A stretch of 64,000 bases of DNA, from contig NW_026646025.1 in assembly GCF_949987535.1 (NCBI RefSeq), forward strand, positions 1,922,001 through 1,986,000, in the 5' to 3' direction. Below the pieces are notes generated by a model that was not told the origin of the DNA, made no database searches, and saw only the letters and a list, made by a program, of their open reading frames with translations. Shown in pieces: positions 37,638-52,140 of the stretch (positions are counted from its first letter, which is position 1; the number at the start of each line of letters is the position of its first letter). The position numbers and the translations under genes are program-made. Origin of the DNA: Balaenoptera acutorostrata. Its lineage: Eukaryota; Chordata; Mammalia; Artiodactyla; Balaenopteridae.

Positions 37638-40017
37638 CTGATTCTGTTCCTAAGTCATGCCCTGACAGTGTCCTCAGCTAAGGGCCTGAGGCTAGGCCTC
37701 ACTCAGGCCCTGTCGCTCTCCCTAAGTCAGGCTCTGATGCTGTCCCTACCTGAAGCCCTGACACTGGTTCTAAATAAGGATCTGATACTCTCAGTAACTA
37801 AGGTTTTGACACTATGCTTAGGTCCTTTCCTGACACTCTCCCTAGACCATAACCTGAGCCTGTCCCTAGCAAATGTCGTGCCTCTTATGCTAACTACAGC
37901 CCTGCTGCTGTCCTTAACTAAGGGCCTAAAATTACTCTCGAGGCTGTGACCCTGTCCGTACCTAAGGCCTCGATGTTCGTCCTATTTCAGGGCCTGACAC
38001 TGTCCCTAACTAAGGCCCTGCGGCCGTCAATATCTAAAGTCCTGACACTATCCTGAGCTAATTTCTTGACCCATCTCTTACCAAGGTCCTGAAACTGTCC
38101 CTAAGGAAGCCCTGATGCTGTCTCGAAGTGAGGCCTTGAGGCTGTCCCTAACAGAGGCCCTGATAATATCTTTAACATAGCCCCTGAGGTTGATCCTACC
38201 GTGGCTCTTAGGCTGCTCCTAAGTCATGCCCTGACACTGTCTCTAGCTAAGGCCCTGACGCTAGGCCTCACTCAGGCCCTGTCCCACTCCCTAAGTCAGG
38301 CTCTGACGCTGTTCCTACCCGAAGCCCTGACACTCACTGCTCCTAAATTAGGTCCTGATGTGCTAAGTAACTAAGGTCTTGACACTATCCCTAGGTCATT
38401 TCCTGACACTCTCCCTAGACCTTAACCTAACCTTCTCTTTAGCTACTGTCGAGATTAGCTAAAGAGATTCTTTAGAACGAGATTCTTTCATCTTCTGAAT
38501 ATAGTTTTCTTCAAAACGTAGTTTTTATAGTGTTACTAACTTTAAACAAAATGTACTCAACTGCTGTGGAATCTTCCTTCATAGGAGCGTGCATGGTTCA
38601 CTTCTGCATCTGCTTGTGGTGGTGTTCAGGTTGCTTTCAGCTGTAGATCCCCTTATGCTAGCTAAATCACTGATTCTGTCCCTAAATGAGGCCCTGAATT
38701 TAGGTGCGAGGGCGTGAACCTGTCCCTAACTGAGGCCTGGAGGCTCGTCCTAATGCAGGCCCTGACACTGTCCCTAACTAAGGCTCTGACACTACACCTA
38801 ACTCAGTCACTGACACTGTACCTAACTAAGGCTCTGATGCTAGTCCTAACTTAGGCCCTGACACTGCCTCTAACTAAGGCCCTGCTGCCATCAATATCTG
38901 AACACCTGATATTATCCTGAGCTAATAGCCTGACCCATGTCTTACCAAGGTCCTGAAACTTTCCCAAAGTAAGCCCTGATGCTGTCCCTAAGTGAGGCCT
39001 TGAGGCTATCCCTAACGGAGGCCCTGATAATAGCTTTAACGAAGACCCTAATGCTGATCCTACAGAGGCCTTTATGCTGCTCCTAAGTCATGCCCGGATA
39101 CTGTCCCTTACTCAGGCCCTAAAGATAGGCCTCACTTAGGCCCTGTTGCTGTACCTTAGTTAGGCTCTGATGCTGTCCATACATCAAGCCCTGGCACTGG
39201 TCCTGATTAAGGCGCTCACGCTGCTGCTAACTAAGGCCCTGATGCTCTCAATAACTAAGGTCTTCTCGTTATCCCTTGGTCATTTCCTTTCACTATCTCT
39301 GGCCTGGAACCTGACTCTGTCCCGAGATAATCTCCTGCATCTTATGCTAACTGAAACCCTAATGCTCTCCCGAACTAAGGCCCTGACTACTCCTAACTAA
39401 GGACATGACACTGAATCTAACAAAGGCCCAGAATCTGTCCTTAATATAGGCCCTGATGCCAGCAATAACTAAAATCCTGACACTCTCCTGAGCTAATATC
39501 CTGACTCATTTCTAACCAAGGTCCTGACACTGTCCCGAAGAAAGCCCTGTCACTGTCTTTAAGTGAAGACCTGAGGCTGTCTGTAACTCAGACCCTGAAG
39601 CTTTCCCTAACTGAGGCCTTGACGCTGTGACTAACTAGGGCTCCGGTCATGTCTTTACCTAGGAGCCTAAAGCTGATCCAACAAAGGCACTGATGCTGCT
39701 CCTAAGTCATTCCTTGACAGTGTCCCCAGCTAAGGGCCTGACATTAGGCCTTACTCAGGCCCTGTCACTCTCCCTAAGTCAGGCCCTCATGCTGTCCCTA
39801 CCTGAAGCCCTAACACTGCTTCTGAATAAGTCCCTGAGAGTCTCGGTAACAAAGGTCTTCACACTATCCTTAGGTCATTTCCTGACACGATTCCAAGCCT
39901 TTACCCTAACCCTGTCCCGAGCTAATGTCCTACCTCTTATGCTAACTAAAGACCTTATGCTGTGCCTAATTCAGGCACTGAATTTAATCCCAAGGCCGCT
40001 AGACTGTCCCTAACTCG
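37638..40017 (+). repeat. Family B block 8 (complete, 2,380 bp)
   Basis: B7-B9 haplotype; the A corresponding to 34003 lies at 39987. Offset from B7 is 5,984 bp. Confidence 0.97.
38451..38650. other. 200 bp non-repetitive insert in B8
   Basis: Same offset and sequence as the B1 insert. Confidence 0.85.
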
Positions 40018-40390
40018 GCTCAATGCCCTTATCATCACAATGTTCCATGACCACTGTCATCACAATGCTCTACGCCCTTGTCATCACAATGCTCCATAAC
40101 CCCTGTCATCACAATGCTCCATGACCTTGGTCATCGCAATGCTACATGCCATTGTCATCACAATGCTCCATGCCCTTATCATCACAAGTCTCCATGACCC
40201 CTTTCATCACAAGTCTCCATGACCCTTGTCTAAAATGCTCCATGCCTGTGAAATCACAAAGCTCCATGCCCCCTGTCATCACAAGTCTCCATGACTCTTG
40301 TCATCACAATGCTCCATGGCCTTTGTCATCACAATGTTCCATGGCCCCTGTCATCACAGTGCTCCATGATACCTTTCATCGCAAATCTAG
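40018..40390 (+). repeat. A-block leader L8 (373 bp)
   Basis: L7-L9 type with a private A at 40022 (CTCAATGCCC; other copies CTCGATGCCC) five bases into the leader. Confidence 0.93.
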
Positions 40391-42592
40391 ATGACCACTG
40401 TCATCACAATGCCCCATGACAGATGTCATCACAATTCGCCATGGTCCTTGTCATCACAATGCTCCATGAACCGTGTCATCACAAGGTTCCAGGACACTTG
40501 TCATCACAATGATCCAAGATCACATTCATCACAGTGCTCCATGAAACCTGTCATCTCAATGCTCCATAGCCTTTGTATTCACAAAGCTCCATGGCCCCTG
40601 TAATCACAGTGCTCCATGACCCTTTTCATCACAATGCTCCAAGACCGCTCTCAACACAATGCCCCATGACGCCTGACATCACAAATCTCCATAGCCTCTC
40701 TTACCAAAGAGCTCCATGATCCCTGTCAGCAGAATGTTCCATGACACTTTTCGTCACAATACTGCATGACCACTGTCATCACAGAGTTCTCTGCCCATAT
40801 CATCACAATGTTCCTTGTCACCTTTAATCACAATGCTCCATACCCTTTCACCACAATGCTCCAGAAATCTTGTCATCGCATTGTTCCTTGACCGTGTCAT
40901 CACAATTCTCCATAAAACTTGTCATCACAATTCTCCAGAATTCTTGTCATCACAATGTTCCATGGCCGTGTCATCACAATGCTCCATGGCCCTTGTCAGG
41001 ACAATGCTCCAGAATTCTTCTCATCACAATGTTCCATGACTGTGTCATCACAATGCTCCATGGCCATTGTCATCACAATGCTCCAGAATTCTTGTCATCA
41101 CAATGTTCCATGGCCGTGTCATCACAATGCTCCATGGCCCTTGTCTTTATAATGCTCCAGAATTCTTGTCATCACAATGTTCCATGACCGTATCATCACA
41201 ATGCTCCATGGCCCTTGTCAGCACAATGCTCCAGAATTCTTCTCATGACAATGTTCCATGACCGTGTCATCACAATGCTCCATGGCCCTTGTCAGCACAA
41301 TGCTCCAGAATTCTTCTCATGACAATGTTCCATGACCGTGTCATCACAATGCTCCATGGCCCTTGTCATCGCAATGCTGCAGAATTCTTGTCATCACCAT
41401 GTTCCATGACCATGTCATCACAATGGTCCATGGCCCTTGTCAGCACAATGCTCCAGAATTCTAGTCATCACAATGTTCCATGACCGTGTCATCAAAATGC
41501 TACATGACCCTAGTCATCACAGTTCTCCATGACCTTTGTCATCACAATGCTCTATGTCGCTTTTCATCACAATTCTCAATGACCACTTTAATCACTATGC
41601 TCACTGACCATTTTCATCATATTTCTCTAGTGTCATTACAATACCCCATGGCCCCTTTCTTCACAATGCTCCATGATGCCTGTCATCACAATGCTCCATG
41701 GCTTTTGTTATCACAATGCTCCAGGACCAGTTTCATCACAATTCTCCATCCCCTTTGTCATCATGGTGCACAATGAAACCTTTCATTAAAATGCTCCATG
41801 ACACTAGTCATCACAATACTCCATGGCCTTTATCGTCACAATGCTCCCATGCACTTTTCATCACGATGTTCCATGAATACTTTCATCACATTGCTCCATG
41901 ACCATTTTCATCACAATAGTCCATACCCTTGTCAACACAATGCTGCATAATCCCTGTCATCACAATTCTCCATGACTTCTGTCATCACAATAATCCAGGA
42001 CAATTTTCATTACAGTGCTCCATGATACCTTTCATCACAATTCCTAGATGATCAATGTCACACAATGCCCCATAACACTTGTCATCACAATTCGCTATGA
42101 CCCTTGTCATCACAATACTCGATGAACCGTGTCATCACAATGTTCCAGGAGAATGTCATCACAATGATCCATGTGTACTTCCATCACCATGCTCCAATAT
42201 CCCTGTCATCACAAAGCTCCATGGCCCCTGTTATCATATTGCTCCATGATCTCTTTCATCACAATGCTCCATGACCACTGTCATCACCATGCCTCATAAC
42301 GGCTCTCATCTCAATGCTCCATGGCCCCTTTCATCACAATGCTCCATGAACCCTGTCATCACAATGTACCCTGCCCTTTTCATCACAAAGCTCCGTGGGC
42401 CCTGTCATCACAATGCTCCATGCCCTTGTCATCAAAATGCTCCAGAACTCTTGTCATCATAATGCTCCATGCCAATGTCATCAAAATGCCCCATGACACT
42501 TGTCATCACAATGCTCCATGGCCTTTGTCATCACAATGTTCCATGGCCCCTGTCATCACAGTGCTCCATGATACCTTTCATCGCAAATCTAG
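40391..42592 (+). repeat. Internal A module M8a (2,202 bp)
   Basis: Copy of the module at 34407, displaced by 5,984 bp, with the same length and trimer-array markers (about 40850-41480). No differences were obvious by eye. Confidence 0.9.
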
Positions 42593-44374
42593 ATGACCAC
42601 TGTCATCACAATGCCCCATGACAGATGTCATCACAATTCGCCATGGTCCTTGTCATCACAATGCTCCATGAACCGTGTCATCACAAGGTTCCAGGACATT
42701 TGTCATCACAATGATCCAAGATCACATTCATCACAGTGCTCCAAGAACCCTGTCATCTCAATGCTCCATAGCCTTTGTATTCACAATGCTCCATGGCCCC
42801 TGTAATCACAGTGCTCCATGACCCTTTTCATCACAATGCTCCAAGACCGCTCTCAACACAATGCCCCATGACGCCTGACATCACAAATCTCCATAGCCTC
42901 TCTTACCAAAAAGCTCCATGATCCCTGTCAGCAGAATATTCCATGACACTTTTCGTCACAATACTGCATGACCACTGTCATCACAGAGTTCTCTGCCCAT
43001 ATCATCACAATGTGCCTTGTCACCTTTAATCACAATTCTCCATGCCCTTTCATCACAATGCTCCAGAAATCTTTTTCATCGCAATGTTCCTTGACTGTGT
43101 CATCACAATGCTCCATGGCCCTTATCATCACAATGCTCCGGAATTCTTCTCATCACAATGTTCCATGACCGTGTCATCACAATGCTCCATGGCCATTGTC
43201 ATCACAATGCTCCAGAATTCTTGTCATCACAATGTTCCATGGCCGTGTCATCACAATGCTCCATGGCCCTTGTCTTTATAATGCTCCAGAATTCTTGTCA
43301 TCACAATGTTCCATGACCGTATCATCACAATGCTCCATGGCCCTTGTCAGCACAATGTTCCAGAATTCTTCTCATGACAATGTTCCATGACCGTGTCATC
43401 ACAATGCTCCATGGCCCTTGTCAGCACAATGCTCCAGAATTCTTCTCATGACAATGTTCCATGACCGTGTCATCACAATGCTCCATGGCCCTTGTCATCG
43501 CAATGCTGCAGAATTCTTATCATCACCATGTTCCATGACCATGTCATCACAATGGTCCATGGCCCTTGTCAGCACAATGCTCCAGAATTCTAGTCATCAC
43601 AATGTTCCATGACCGTGTCATCACAATGCTACCTGACCCTAGTCATCACAGTTCTCCATGACCTTTGTCATCACAATGCTCTATGTCGCTTTTCATCACA
43701 ATTCTCAATGACCACTTTAATCACTATGCTCGCTGACCATTTTCATCATATTTCTCTAGTGTCATTACAATACCCCATGGCCCCTTTCTTCACAATGCTC
43801 CATGATACCTTTCATCACAATTCTCAGATGATCAATGTCATCACAATGCCCCATGACACTTGTCATCAAAATTCGGTATGACCGTTGTCATCACAGTACT
43901 CGATGAACCGTGTCATCACAGTGTTCCAGGACACATGTCATCACAATGATATATGTCTACTTCCATCACAATGCTCCAATACCCCTGTCATCACAATGCT
44001 CCATGGCCCCTCTTATCATATTGCTCCATGATCACTTTCATCACAATGCTCCATGACCACTGTCATCACCATGCCTCATAACGGCTCTCATCTCAATGCT
44101 CCATGGCCCCTTTCATCACAATGCTCCATGAACCCTGTCATCACAATGTACCCTGCCCTTTTCATCACAAAGCTCCGTGGGCCCTGTCATCACAATGCTC
44201 CATGCCCTTGTCATCAAAATGCTCCAGAACTCTTGTCATCATAATGCTCCATGCCAATGTCATCAAAATGCCCCATGACACTTGTCATCACAATGCTCCA
44301 TGGCCTTTGTCATCACAATGTTCCATGGCCCCTGTCATCACAGTGCTCCATGATACCTTTCATCGCAAATCTAG
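42593..44374 (+). repeat. Internal A module M8b (1,782 bp)
   Basis: It is 420 bp shorter than M8a: about one trimer fewer in the array (about 43055-43610) and about 350 bp missing from the 3' segment. The missing part would lie between the two TGCTCCATGAT copies seen in M8a at 41667 and 42016; M8b has a single copy near 43797. It carries the GGACATTTG variant and CCAAGAACCC near 42742. Confidence 0.9.
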
Positions 44375-45403
44375 ATGACCACTGTCATCACAATGCCCCA
44401 TGACAGATGTCATCACAATTCGCCATGGTCCTTGTCATCACAATGCTCCATGAACCGTGTCATCACAAGGTTCCAGGACATTTGTCATCACAATGATCCA
44501 AGATCACATTCATCACAGTGCTCCATGAAACCTGTCATCTCAATGCTCCATAGCCTTTGTATTCACAATGCTCCATGGCCCCTGTAATCACAGTGCTCCA
44601 TGACCCTTTTCATCACAATGCTCCAAGACCGCTGTCAACAGAATGCCCCATGATGCCTGCCATCACAAATCTCCATGGCCTCTCTTACCAAAGAGCTCCA
44701 TGATCCCTGTCAGCACAATGTTCCATGACAGTTTTCGTCACAATACTCCATGTCCTGTCTCATCAAGAGTTCTCTGCCCATATCATCACAATGTTCCTTG
44801 TCACCTTTAATCACAATGCTCCATACCCTTTCACCACAATGCTCCAGAAATCTTGTCATCGCATTGTTCCTTAACCGTGTCATCACAATTCTCCATGAAC
44901 CTTGTCATCACAATTCTCCAGAATTCTTGTCATCACAATGTTCCATGGCCGTGTCATCACAATGCTCCATGGCCCTTGTCATCATAATGCTCCAGAATTC
45001 TTGTCATCACAATGTTCCATGACCGTATCATCACAATGCTCCATGGCCCTTGTCAGCACAATGCTTCAGAATTCTTCTCATCAAAATGTTCCATGACCGT
45101 GTCATCACAATGCTCCATGGCCCTTGGCATCACAATGCTCCAGATTTCTTGTCATCACAATGTTCCATGACCGTGTCATCACAATGCTCCATGGCCCTTG
45201 TCATGACAATGCTCCAGAATTCTTCTCATCACAATGTTCCATGACCGTGTCATCACAATGCTCCATGGCGATTGGCATCACAATGCTCCAGAATTCTTGT
45301 CATCACAATGTTCCATGGCCGTGTCATCACAATGCTCCATGGCCCTTGTCATCCTAATGCTCCAGAAATCTTGTCATTACTATATTCCATGAACGTGTCA
45401 TCG
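44375..45403 (+). repeat. Terminal A module T8 (1,029 bp)
   Basis: Last module with the T2-T8 haplotype (GTATTCAC, GACCCTTTTC, GCTTCAG, TTGGCATC, AGATTTC). Trimer array about 44835-45403. Confidence 0.92.
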
Positions 45404-47783
45404 CTGATTCTGTTCCTAAGTCATGCCCTGACAGTGTCCTCAGCTAAGGGCCTGAGGCTAGGCCTCACTCAGGCCCTGTCGCTCTCCCTAAGTCAGGCTC
45501 TGATGCTGTCCCTACCTGAAGCCCTGACACTGGTTCTAAATAAGGATCTGATACTCTCAGTAACTAAGGTTTTGACACTATGCTTAGGTCCTTTCCTGAC
45601 ACTCTCCCTAGACCATAACCTGAGCCTGTCCCTAGCAAATGTCGTGCCTCTTATGCTAACTACAGCCCTGCTGCTGTCCTTAACTAAGGGCCTAAAATTA
45701 CTCTCGAGGCTGTGACCCTGTCCGTACCTAAGGCCTCGATGTTCGTCCTATTTCAGGGCCTGACACTGTCCCTAACTAAGGCCCTGCGGCCGTCAATATC
45801 TAAAGTCCTGACACTATCCTGAGCTAATTTCTTGACCCATCTCTTACCAAGGTCCTGAAACTGTCCCTAAGGAAGCCCTGATGCTGTCTCGAAGTGAGGC
45901 CTTGAGGCTGTCCCTAACAGAGGCCCTGATAATATCTTTAACATAGCCCCTGAGGTTGATCCTACCGTGGCTCTTAGGCTGCTCCTAAGTCATGCCCTGA
46001 CACTGTCTCTAGCTAAGGCCCTGACGCTAGGCCTCACTCAGGCCCTGTCCCACTCCCTAAGTCAGGCTCTGACGCTGTTCCTACCCGAAGCCCTGACACT
46101 CACTGCTCCTAAATTAGGTCCTGATGTGCTAAGTAACTAAGGTCTTGACACTATCCCTAGGTCATTTCCTGACACTCTCCCTAGACCTTAACCTAACCTT
46201 CTCTTTAGCTACTGTCGAGATTAGCTAAAGAGATTCTTTAGAACGAGATTCTTTCATCTTCTGAATATAGTTTTCTTCAAAACGTAGTTTTTATAGTGTT
46301 ACTAACTTTAAACAAAATGTACTCAACTGCTGTGGAATCTTCCTTCATAGGAGCGTGCATGGTTCACTTCTGCATCTGCTTGTGGTGGTGTTCAGGTTGC
46401 TTTCAGCTGTAGATCCCCTTATGCTAGCTAAATCACTGATTCTGTCCCTAAATGAGGCCCTGAATTTAGGTGCGAGGGCGTGAACCTGTCCCTAACTGAG
46501 GCCTGGAGGCTCGTCCTAATGCAGGCCCTGACACTGTCCCTAACTAAGGCTCTGACACTACACCTAACTCAGTCACTGACACTGTACCTAACTAAGGCTC
46601 TGATGCTAGTCCTAACTTAGGCCCTGACACTGCCTCTAACTAAGGCCCTGCTGCCATCAATATCTGAACACCTGATATTATCCTGAGCTAATAGCCTGAC
46701 CCATGTCTTACCAAGGTCCTGAAACTTTCCCAAAGTAAGCCCTGATGCTGTCCCTAAGTGAGGCCTTGAGGCTATCCCTAACGGAGGCCCTGATAATAGC
46801 TTTAACGAAGACCCTAATGCTGATCCTACAGAGGCCTTTATGCTGCTCCTAAGTCATGCCCGGATACTGTCCCTTACTCAGGCCCTAAAGATAGGCCTCA
46901 CTTAGGCCCTGTTGCTGTACCTTAGTTAGGCTCTGATGCTGTCCATACATCAAGCCCTGGCACTGGTCCTGATTAAGGCGCTCACGCTGCTGCTAACTAA
47001 GGCCCTGATGCTCTCAATAACTAAGGTCTTCTCGTTATCCCTTGGTCATTTCCTTTCACTATCTCTGGCCTGGAACCTGACTCTGTCCCGAGATAATCTC
47101 CTGCATCTTATGCTAACTGAAACCCTAATGCTCTCCCGAACTAAGGCCCTGACTACTCCTAACTAAGGACATGACACTGAATCTAACAAAGGCCCAGAAT
47201 CTGTCCTTAATATAGGCCCTGATGCCAGCAATAACTAAAATCCTGACACTCTCCTGAGCTAATATCCTGACTCATTTCTAACCAAGGTCCTGACACTGTC
47301 CCGAAGAAAGCCCTGTCACTGTCTTTAAGTGAAGACCTGAGGCTGTCTGTAACTCAGACCCTGAAGCTTTCCCTAACTGAGGCCTTGACGCTGTGACTAA
47401 CTAGGGCTCCGGTCATGTCTTTACCTAGGAGCCTAAAGCTGATCCAACAAAGGCACTGATGCTGCTCCTAAGTCATTCCTTGACAGTGTCCCCAGCTAAG
47501 GGCCTGACATTAGGCCTTACTCAGGCCCTGTCACTCTCCCTAAGTCAGGCCCTCATGCTGTCCCTACCTGAAGCCCTAACACTGCTTCTGAATAAGTCCC
47601 TGAGAGTCTCGGTAACAAAGGTCTTCACACTATCCTTAGGTCATTTCCTGACACGATTCCAAGCCTTTACCCTAACCCTGTCCCGAGCTAATGTCCTACC
47701 TCTTATGCTAACTAAAGACCTTATGCTGTGCCTAATTCAGGCACTGAATTTAATCCCAAGGCCGCTAGACTGTCCCTAACTCG
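45404..47783 (+). repeat. Family B block 9 (complete, 2,380 bp)
   Basis: Third block with the B7-B9 haplotype, 7,766 bp after B8. Confidence 0.97.
46217..46416. other. 200 bp non-repetitive insert in B9
   Basis: Same offset and sequence as the B1 insert. Confidence 0.85.
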
Positions 47784-48156
47784 GCTCGATGCCCTTATCA
47801 TCACAATGTTCCATGACCACTGTCATCACAATGCTCTACGCCCTTGTCATCACAATGCTCCATAACCCCTGTCATCACAATGCTCCATGACCTTGGTCAT
47901 CGCAATGCTACATGCCATTGTCATCACAATGCTCCATGCCCTTATCATCACAAGTCTCCATGACCCCTTTCATCACAAGTCTCCATGACCCTTGTCTAAA
48001 ATGCTCCATGCCTGTGAAATCACAAAGCTCCATGCCCCCTGTCATCACAAGTCTCCATGACTCTTGTCATCACAATGCTCCATGGCCTTTGTCATCACAA
48101 TGTTCCATGGCCCCTGTCATCACAGTGCTCCATGATACCTTTCATCGCAAATCTAG
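47784..48156 (+). repeat. A-block leader L9 (373 bp)
   Basis: L7 type; it lacks the private A of L8 (CTCGATGCCC here). Confidence 0.93.
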
Positions 48157-50358
48157 ATGACCACTGTCATCACAATGCCCCATGACAGATGTCATCACAA
48201 TTCGCCATGGTCCTTGTCATCACAATGCTCCATGAACCGTGTCATCACAAGGTTCCAGGACACTTGTCATCACAATGATCCAAGATCACATTCATCACAG
48301 TGCTCCATGAAACCTGTCATCTCAATGCTCCATAGCCTTTGTATTCACAAAGCTCCATGGCCCCTGTAATCACAGTGCTCCATGACCCTTTTCATCACAA
48401 TGCTCCAAGACCGCTCTCAACACAATGCCCCATGACGCCTGACATCACAAATCTCCATAGCCTCTCTTACCAAAGAGCTCCATGATCCCTGTCAGCAGAA
48501 TGTTCCATGACACTTTTCGTCACAATACTGCATGACCACTGTCATCACAGAGTTCTCTGCCCATATCATCACAATGTTCCTTGTCACCTTTAATCACAAT
48601 GCTCCATACCCTTTCACCACAATGCTCCAGAAATCTTGTCATCGCATTGTTCCTTGACCGTGTCATCACAATTCTCCATAAAACTTGTCATCACAATTCT
48701 CCAGAATTCTTGTCATCACAATGTTCCATGGCCGTGTCATCACAATGCTCCATGGCCCTTGTCAGGACAATGCTCCAGAATTCTTCTCATCACAATGTTC
48801 CATGACTGTGTCATCACAATGCTCCATGGCCATTGTCATCACAATGCTCCAGAATTCTTGTCATCACAATGTTCCATGGCCGTGTCATCACAATGCTCCA
48901 TGGCCCTTGTCTTTATAATGCTCCAGAATTCTTGTCATCACAATGTTCCATGACCGTATCATCACAATGCTCCATGGCCCTTGTCAGCACAATGCTCCAG
49001 AATTCTTCTCATGACAATGTTCCATGACCGTGTCATCACAATGCTCCATGGCCCTTGTCAGCACAATGCTCCAGAATTCTTCTCATGACAATGTTCCATG
49101 ACCGTGTCATCACAATGCTCCATGGCCCTTGTCATCGCAATGCTGCAGAATTCTTGTCATCACCATGTTCCATGACCATGTCATCACAATGGTCCATGGC
49201 CCTTGTCAGCACAATGCTCCAGAATTCTAGTCATCACAATGTTCCATGACCGTGTCATCAAAATGCTACATGACCCTAGTCATCACAGTTCTCCATGACC
49301 TTTGTCATCACAATGCTCTATGTCGCTTTTCATCACAATTCTCAATGACCACTTTAATCACTATGCTCACTGACCATTTTCATCATATTTCTCTAGTGTC
49401 ATTACAATACCCCATGGCCCCTTTCTTCACAATGCTCCATGATGCCTGTCATCACAATGCTCCATGGCTTTTGTTATCACAATGCTCCAGGACCAGTTTC
49501 ATCACAATTCTCCATCCCCTTTGTCATCATGGTGCACAATGAAACCTTTCATTAAAATGCTCCATGACACTAGTCATCACAATACTCCATGGCCTTTATC
49601 GTCACAATGCTCCCATGCACTTTTCATCACGATGTTCCATGAATACTTTCATCACATTGCTCCATGACCATTTTCATCACAATAGTCCATACCCTTGTCA
49701 ACACAATGCTGCATAATCCCTGTCATCACAATTCTCCATGACTTCTGTCATCACAATAATCCAGGACAATTTTCATTACAGTGCTCCATGATACCTTTCA
49801 TCACAATTCCTAGATGATCAATGTCACACAATGCCCCATAACACTTGTCATCACAATTCGCTATGACCCTTGTCATCACAATACTCGATGAACCGTGTCA
49901 TCACAATGTTCCAGGAGAATGTCATCACAATGATCCATGTGTACTTCCATCACCATGCTCCAATATCCCTGTCATCACAAAGCTCCATGGCCCCTGTTAT
50001 CATATTGCTCCATGATCTCTTTCATCACAATGCTCCATGACCACTGTCATCACCATGCCTCATAACGGCTCTCATCTCAATGCTCCATGGCCCCTTTCAT
50101 CACAATGCTCCATGAACCCTGTCATCACAATGTACCCTGCCCTTTTCATCACAAAGCTCCGTGGGCCCTGTCATCACAATGCTCCATGCCCTTGTCATCA
50201 AAATGCTCCAGAACTCTTGTCATCATAATGCTCCATGCCAATGTCATCAAAATGCCCCATGACACTTGTCATCACAATGCTCCATGGCCTTTGTCATCAC
50301 AATGTTCCATGGCCCCTGTCATCACAGTGCTCCATGATACCTTTCATCGCAAATCTAG
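48157..50358 (+). repeat. Internal A module M9a (2,202 bp)
   Basis: Copy of M8a displaced by 7,766 bp, with the same length and order. Confidence 0.9.
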
Positions 50359-52140
50359 ATGACCACTGTCATCACAATGCCCCATGACAGATGTCATCAC
50401 AATTCGCCATGGTCCTTGTCATCACAATGCTCCATGAACCATGTCATCACAAGGTTCCAGGACACTTGTCATCACAATGATCCAAGATCACATTCATCAC
50501 AGTGCTCCAAGAACCCTGTCATCTCAATGCTCCATAGCCTTTGTATTCACAATGCTCCATGGCCCCTGTAATCACAGTGCTCCATGACCCTTTTCATCAC
50601 AATGCTCCAAGACCGCTCTCAACACAATGCCCCATGACGCCTGACATCACAAATCTCCATAGCCTCTCTTACCAAAAAGCTCCATGATCCCTGTCAGCAG
50701 AATGTTCCATGACACTTTTCGTCACAATACTGCATGACCACTGTCATCACAGAGTTCTCTGCCCATATCATCACAATGTGCCTTGTCACCTTTAATCACA
50801 ATTCTCCATGCCCTTTCATCACAATGCTCCAGAAATCTTTTTCATCGCAATGTTCCTTGACTGTGTCATCACAATGCTCCATGGCCCTTATCATCACAAT
50901 GCTCCGGAATTCTTCTCATCACAATGTTCCATGACCGTGTCATCACAATGCTCCATGGCCATTGTCATCACAATGCTCCAGAATTCTTGTCATCACAATG
51001 TTCCATGGCCGTGTCATCACAATGCTCCATGGCCCTTGTCTTTATAATGCTCCAGAATTCTTGTCATCACAATGTTCCATGACCGTATCATCACAATGCT
51101 CCATGGCCCTTGTCAGCACAATGTTCCAGAATTCTTCTCATGACAATGTTCCATGACCGTGTCATCACAATGCTCCATGGCCCTTGTCAGCACAATGCTC
51201 CAGAATTCTTCTCATGACAATGTTCCATGACCGTGTCATCACAATGCTCCATGGCCCTTGTCATCGCAATGCTGCAGAATTCTTATCATCACCATGTTCC
51301 ATGACCATGTCATCACAATGGTCCATGGCCCTTGTCAGCACAATGCTCCAGAATTCTAGTCATCACAATGTTCCATGACCGTGTCATCACAATGCTACCT
51401 GACCCTAGTCATCACAGTTCTCCATGACCTTTGTCATCACAATGCTCTATGTCGCTTTTCATCACAATTCTCAATGACCACTTTAATCACTATGCTCGCT
51501 GACCATTTTCATCATATTTCTCTAGTGTCATTACAATACCCCATGGCCCCTTTCTTCACAATGCTCCATGATACCTTTCATCACAATTCTCAGATGATCA
51601 ATGTCATCACAATGCCCCATGACACTTGTCATCAAAATTCGGTATGACCGTTGTCATCACAGTACTCGATGAACCGTGTCATCACAGTGTTCCAGGACAC
51701 ATGTCATCACAATGATATATGTCTACTTCCATCACAATGCTCCAATACCCCTGTCATCACAATGCTCCATGGCCCCTCTTATCATATTGCTCCATGATCA
51801 CTTTCATCACAATGCTCCATGACCACTGTCATCACCATGCCTCATAACGGCTCTCATCTCAATGCTCCATGGCCCCTTTCATCACAATGCTCCATGAACC
51901 CTGTCATCACAATATACCCTGCCCTTTTCATCACAAAGCTCCGTGGGCCCTCTCATCACAATGCTCCATGCCCTTGTCATCAAAATGCTCCAGAACTCTT
52001 GTCATCATAATGCTCCATGCCAATGTCATCAAAATGCCCCATGACACTTGTCATCACAATGCTCCATGGCCTTTGTCATCACAATGTTCCATGGCCCCTG
52101 TCATCACAGTGCTCCATGATACCTTTCATCGCAAATCTAG
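50359..52140 (+). repeat. Internal A module M9b (1,782 bp)
   Basis: Copy of M8b, including the ~350 bp deletion. Differences: GAACCATGTC near 50438 (M8b GAACCGTGTC), GGACACTTG instead of GGACATTTG, ATATACCC near 51912, and CCCTCTCATC near 51950. Confidence 0.9.
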
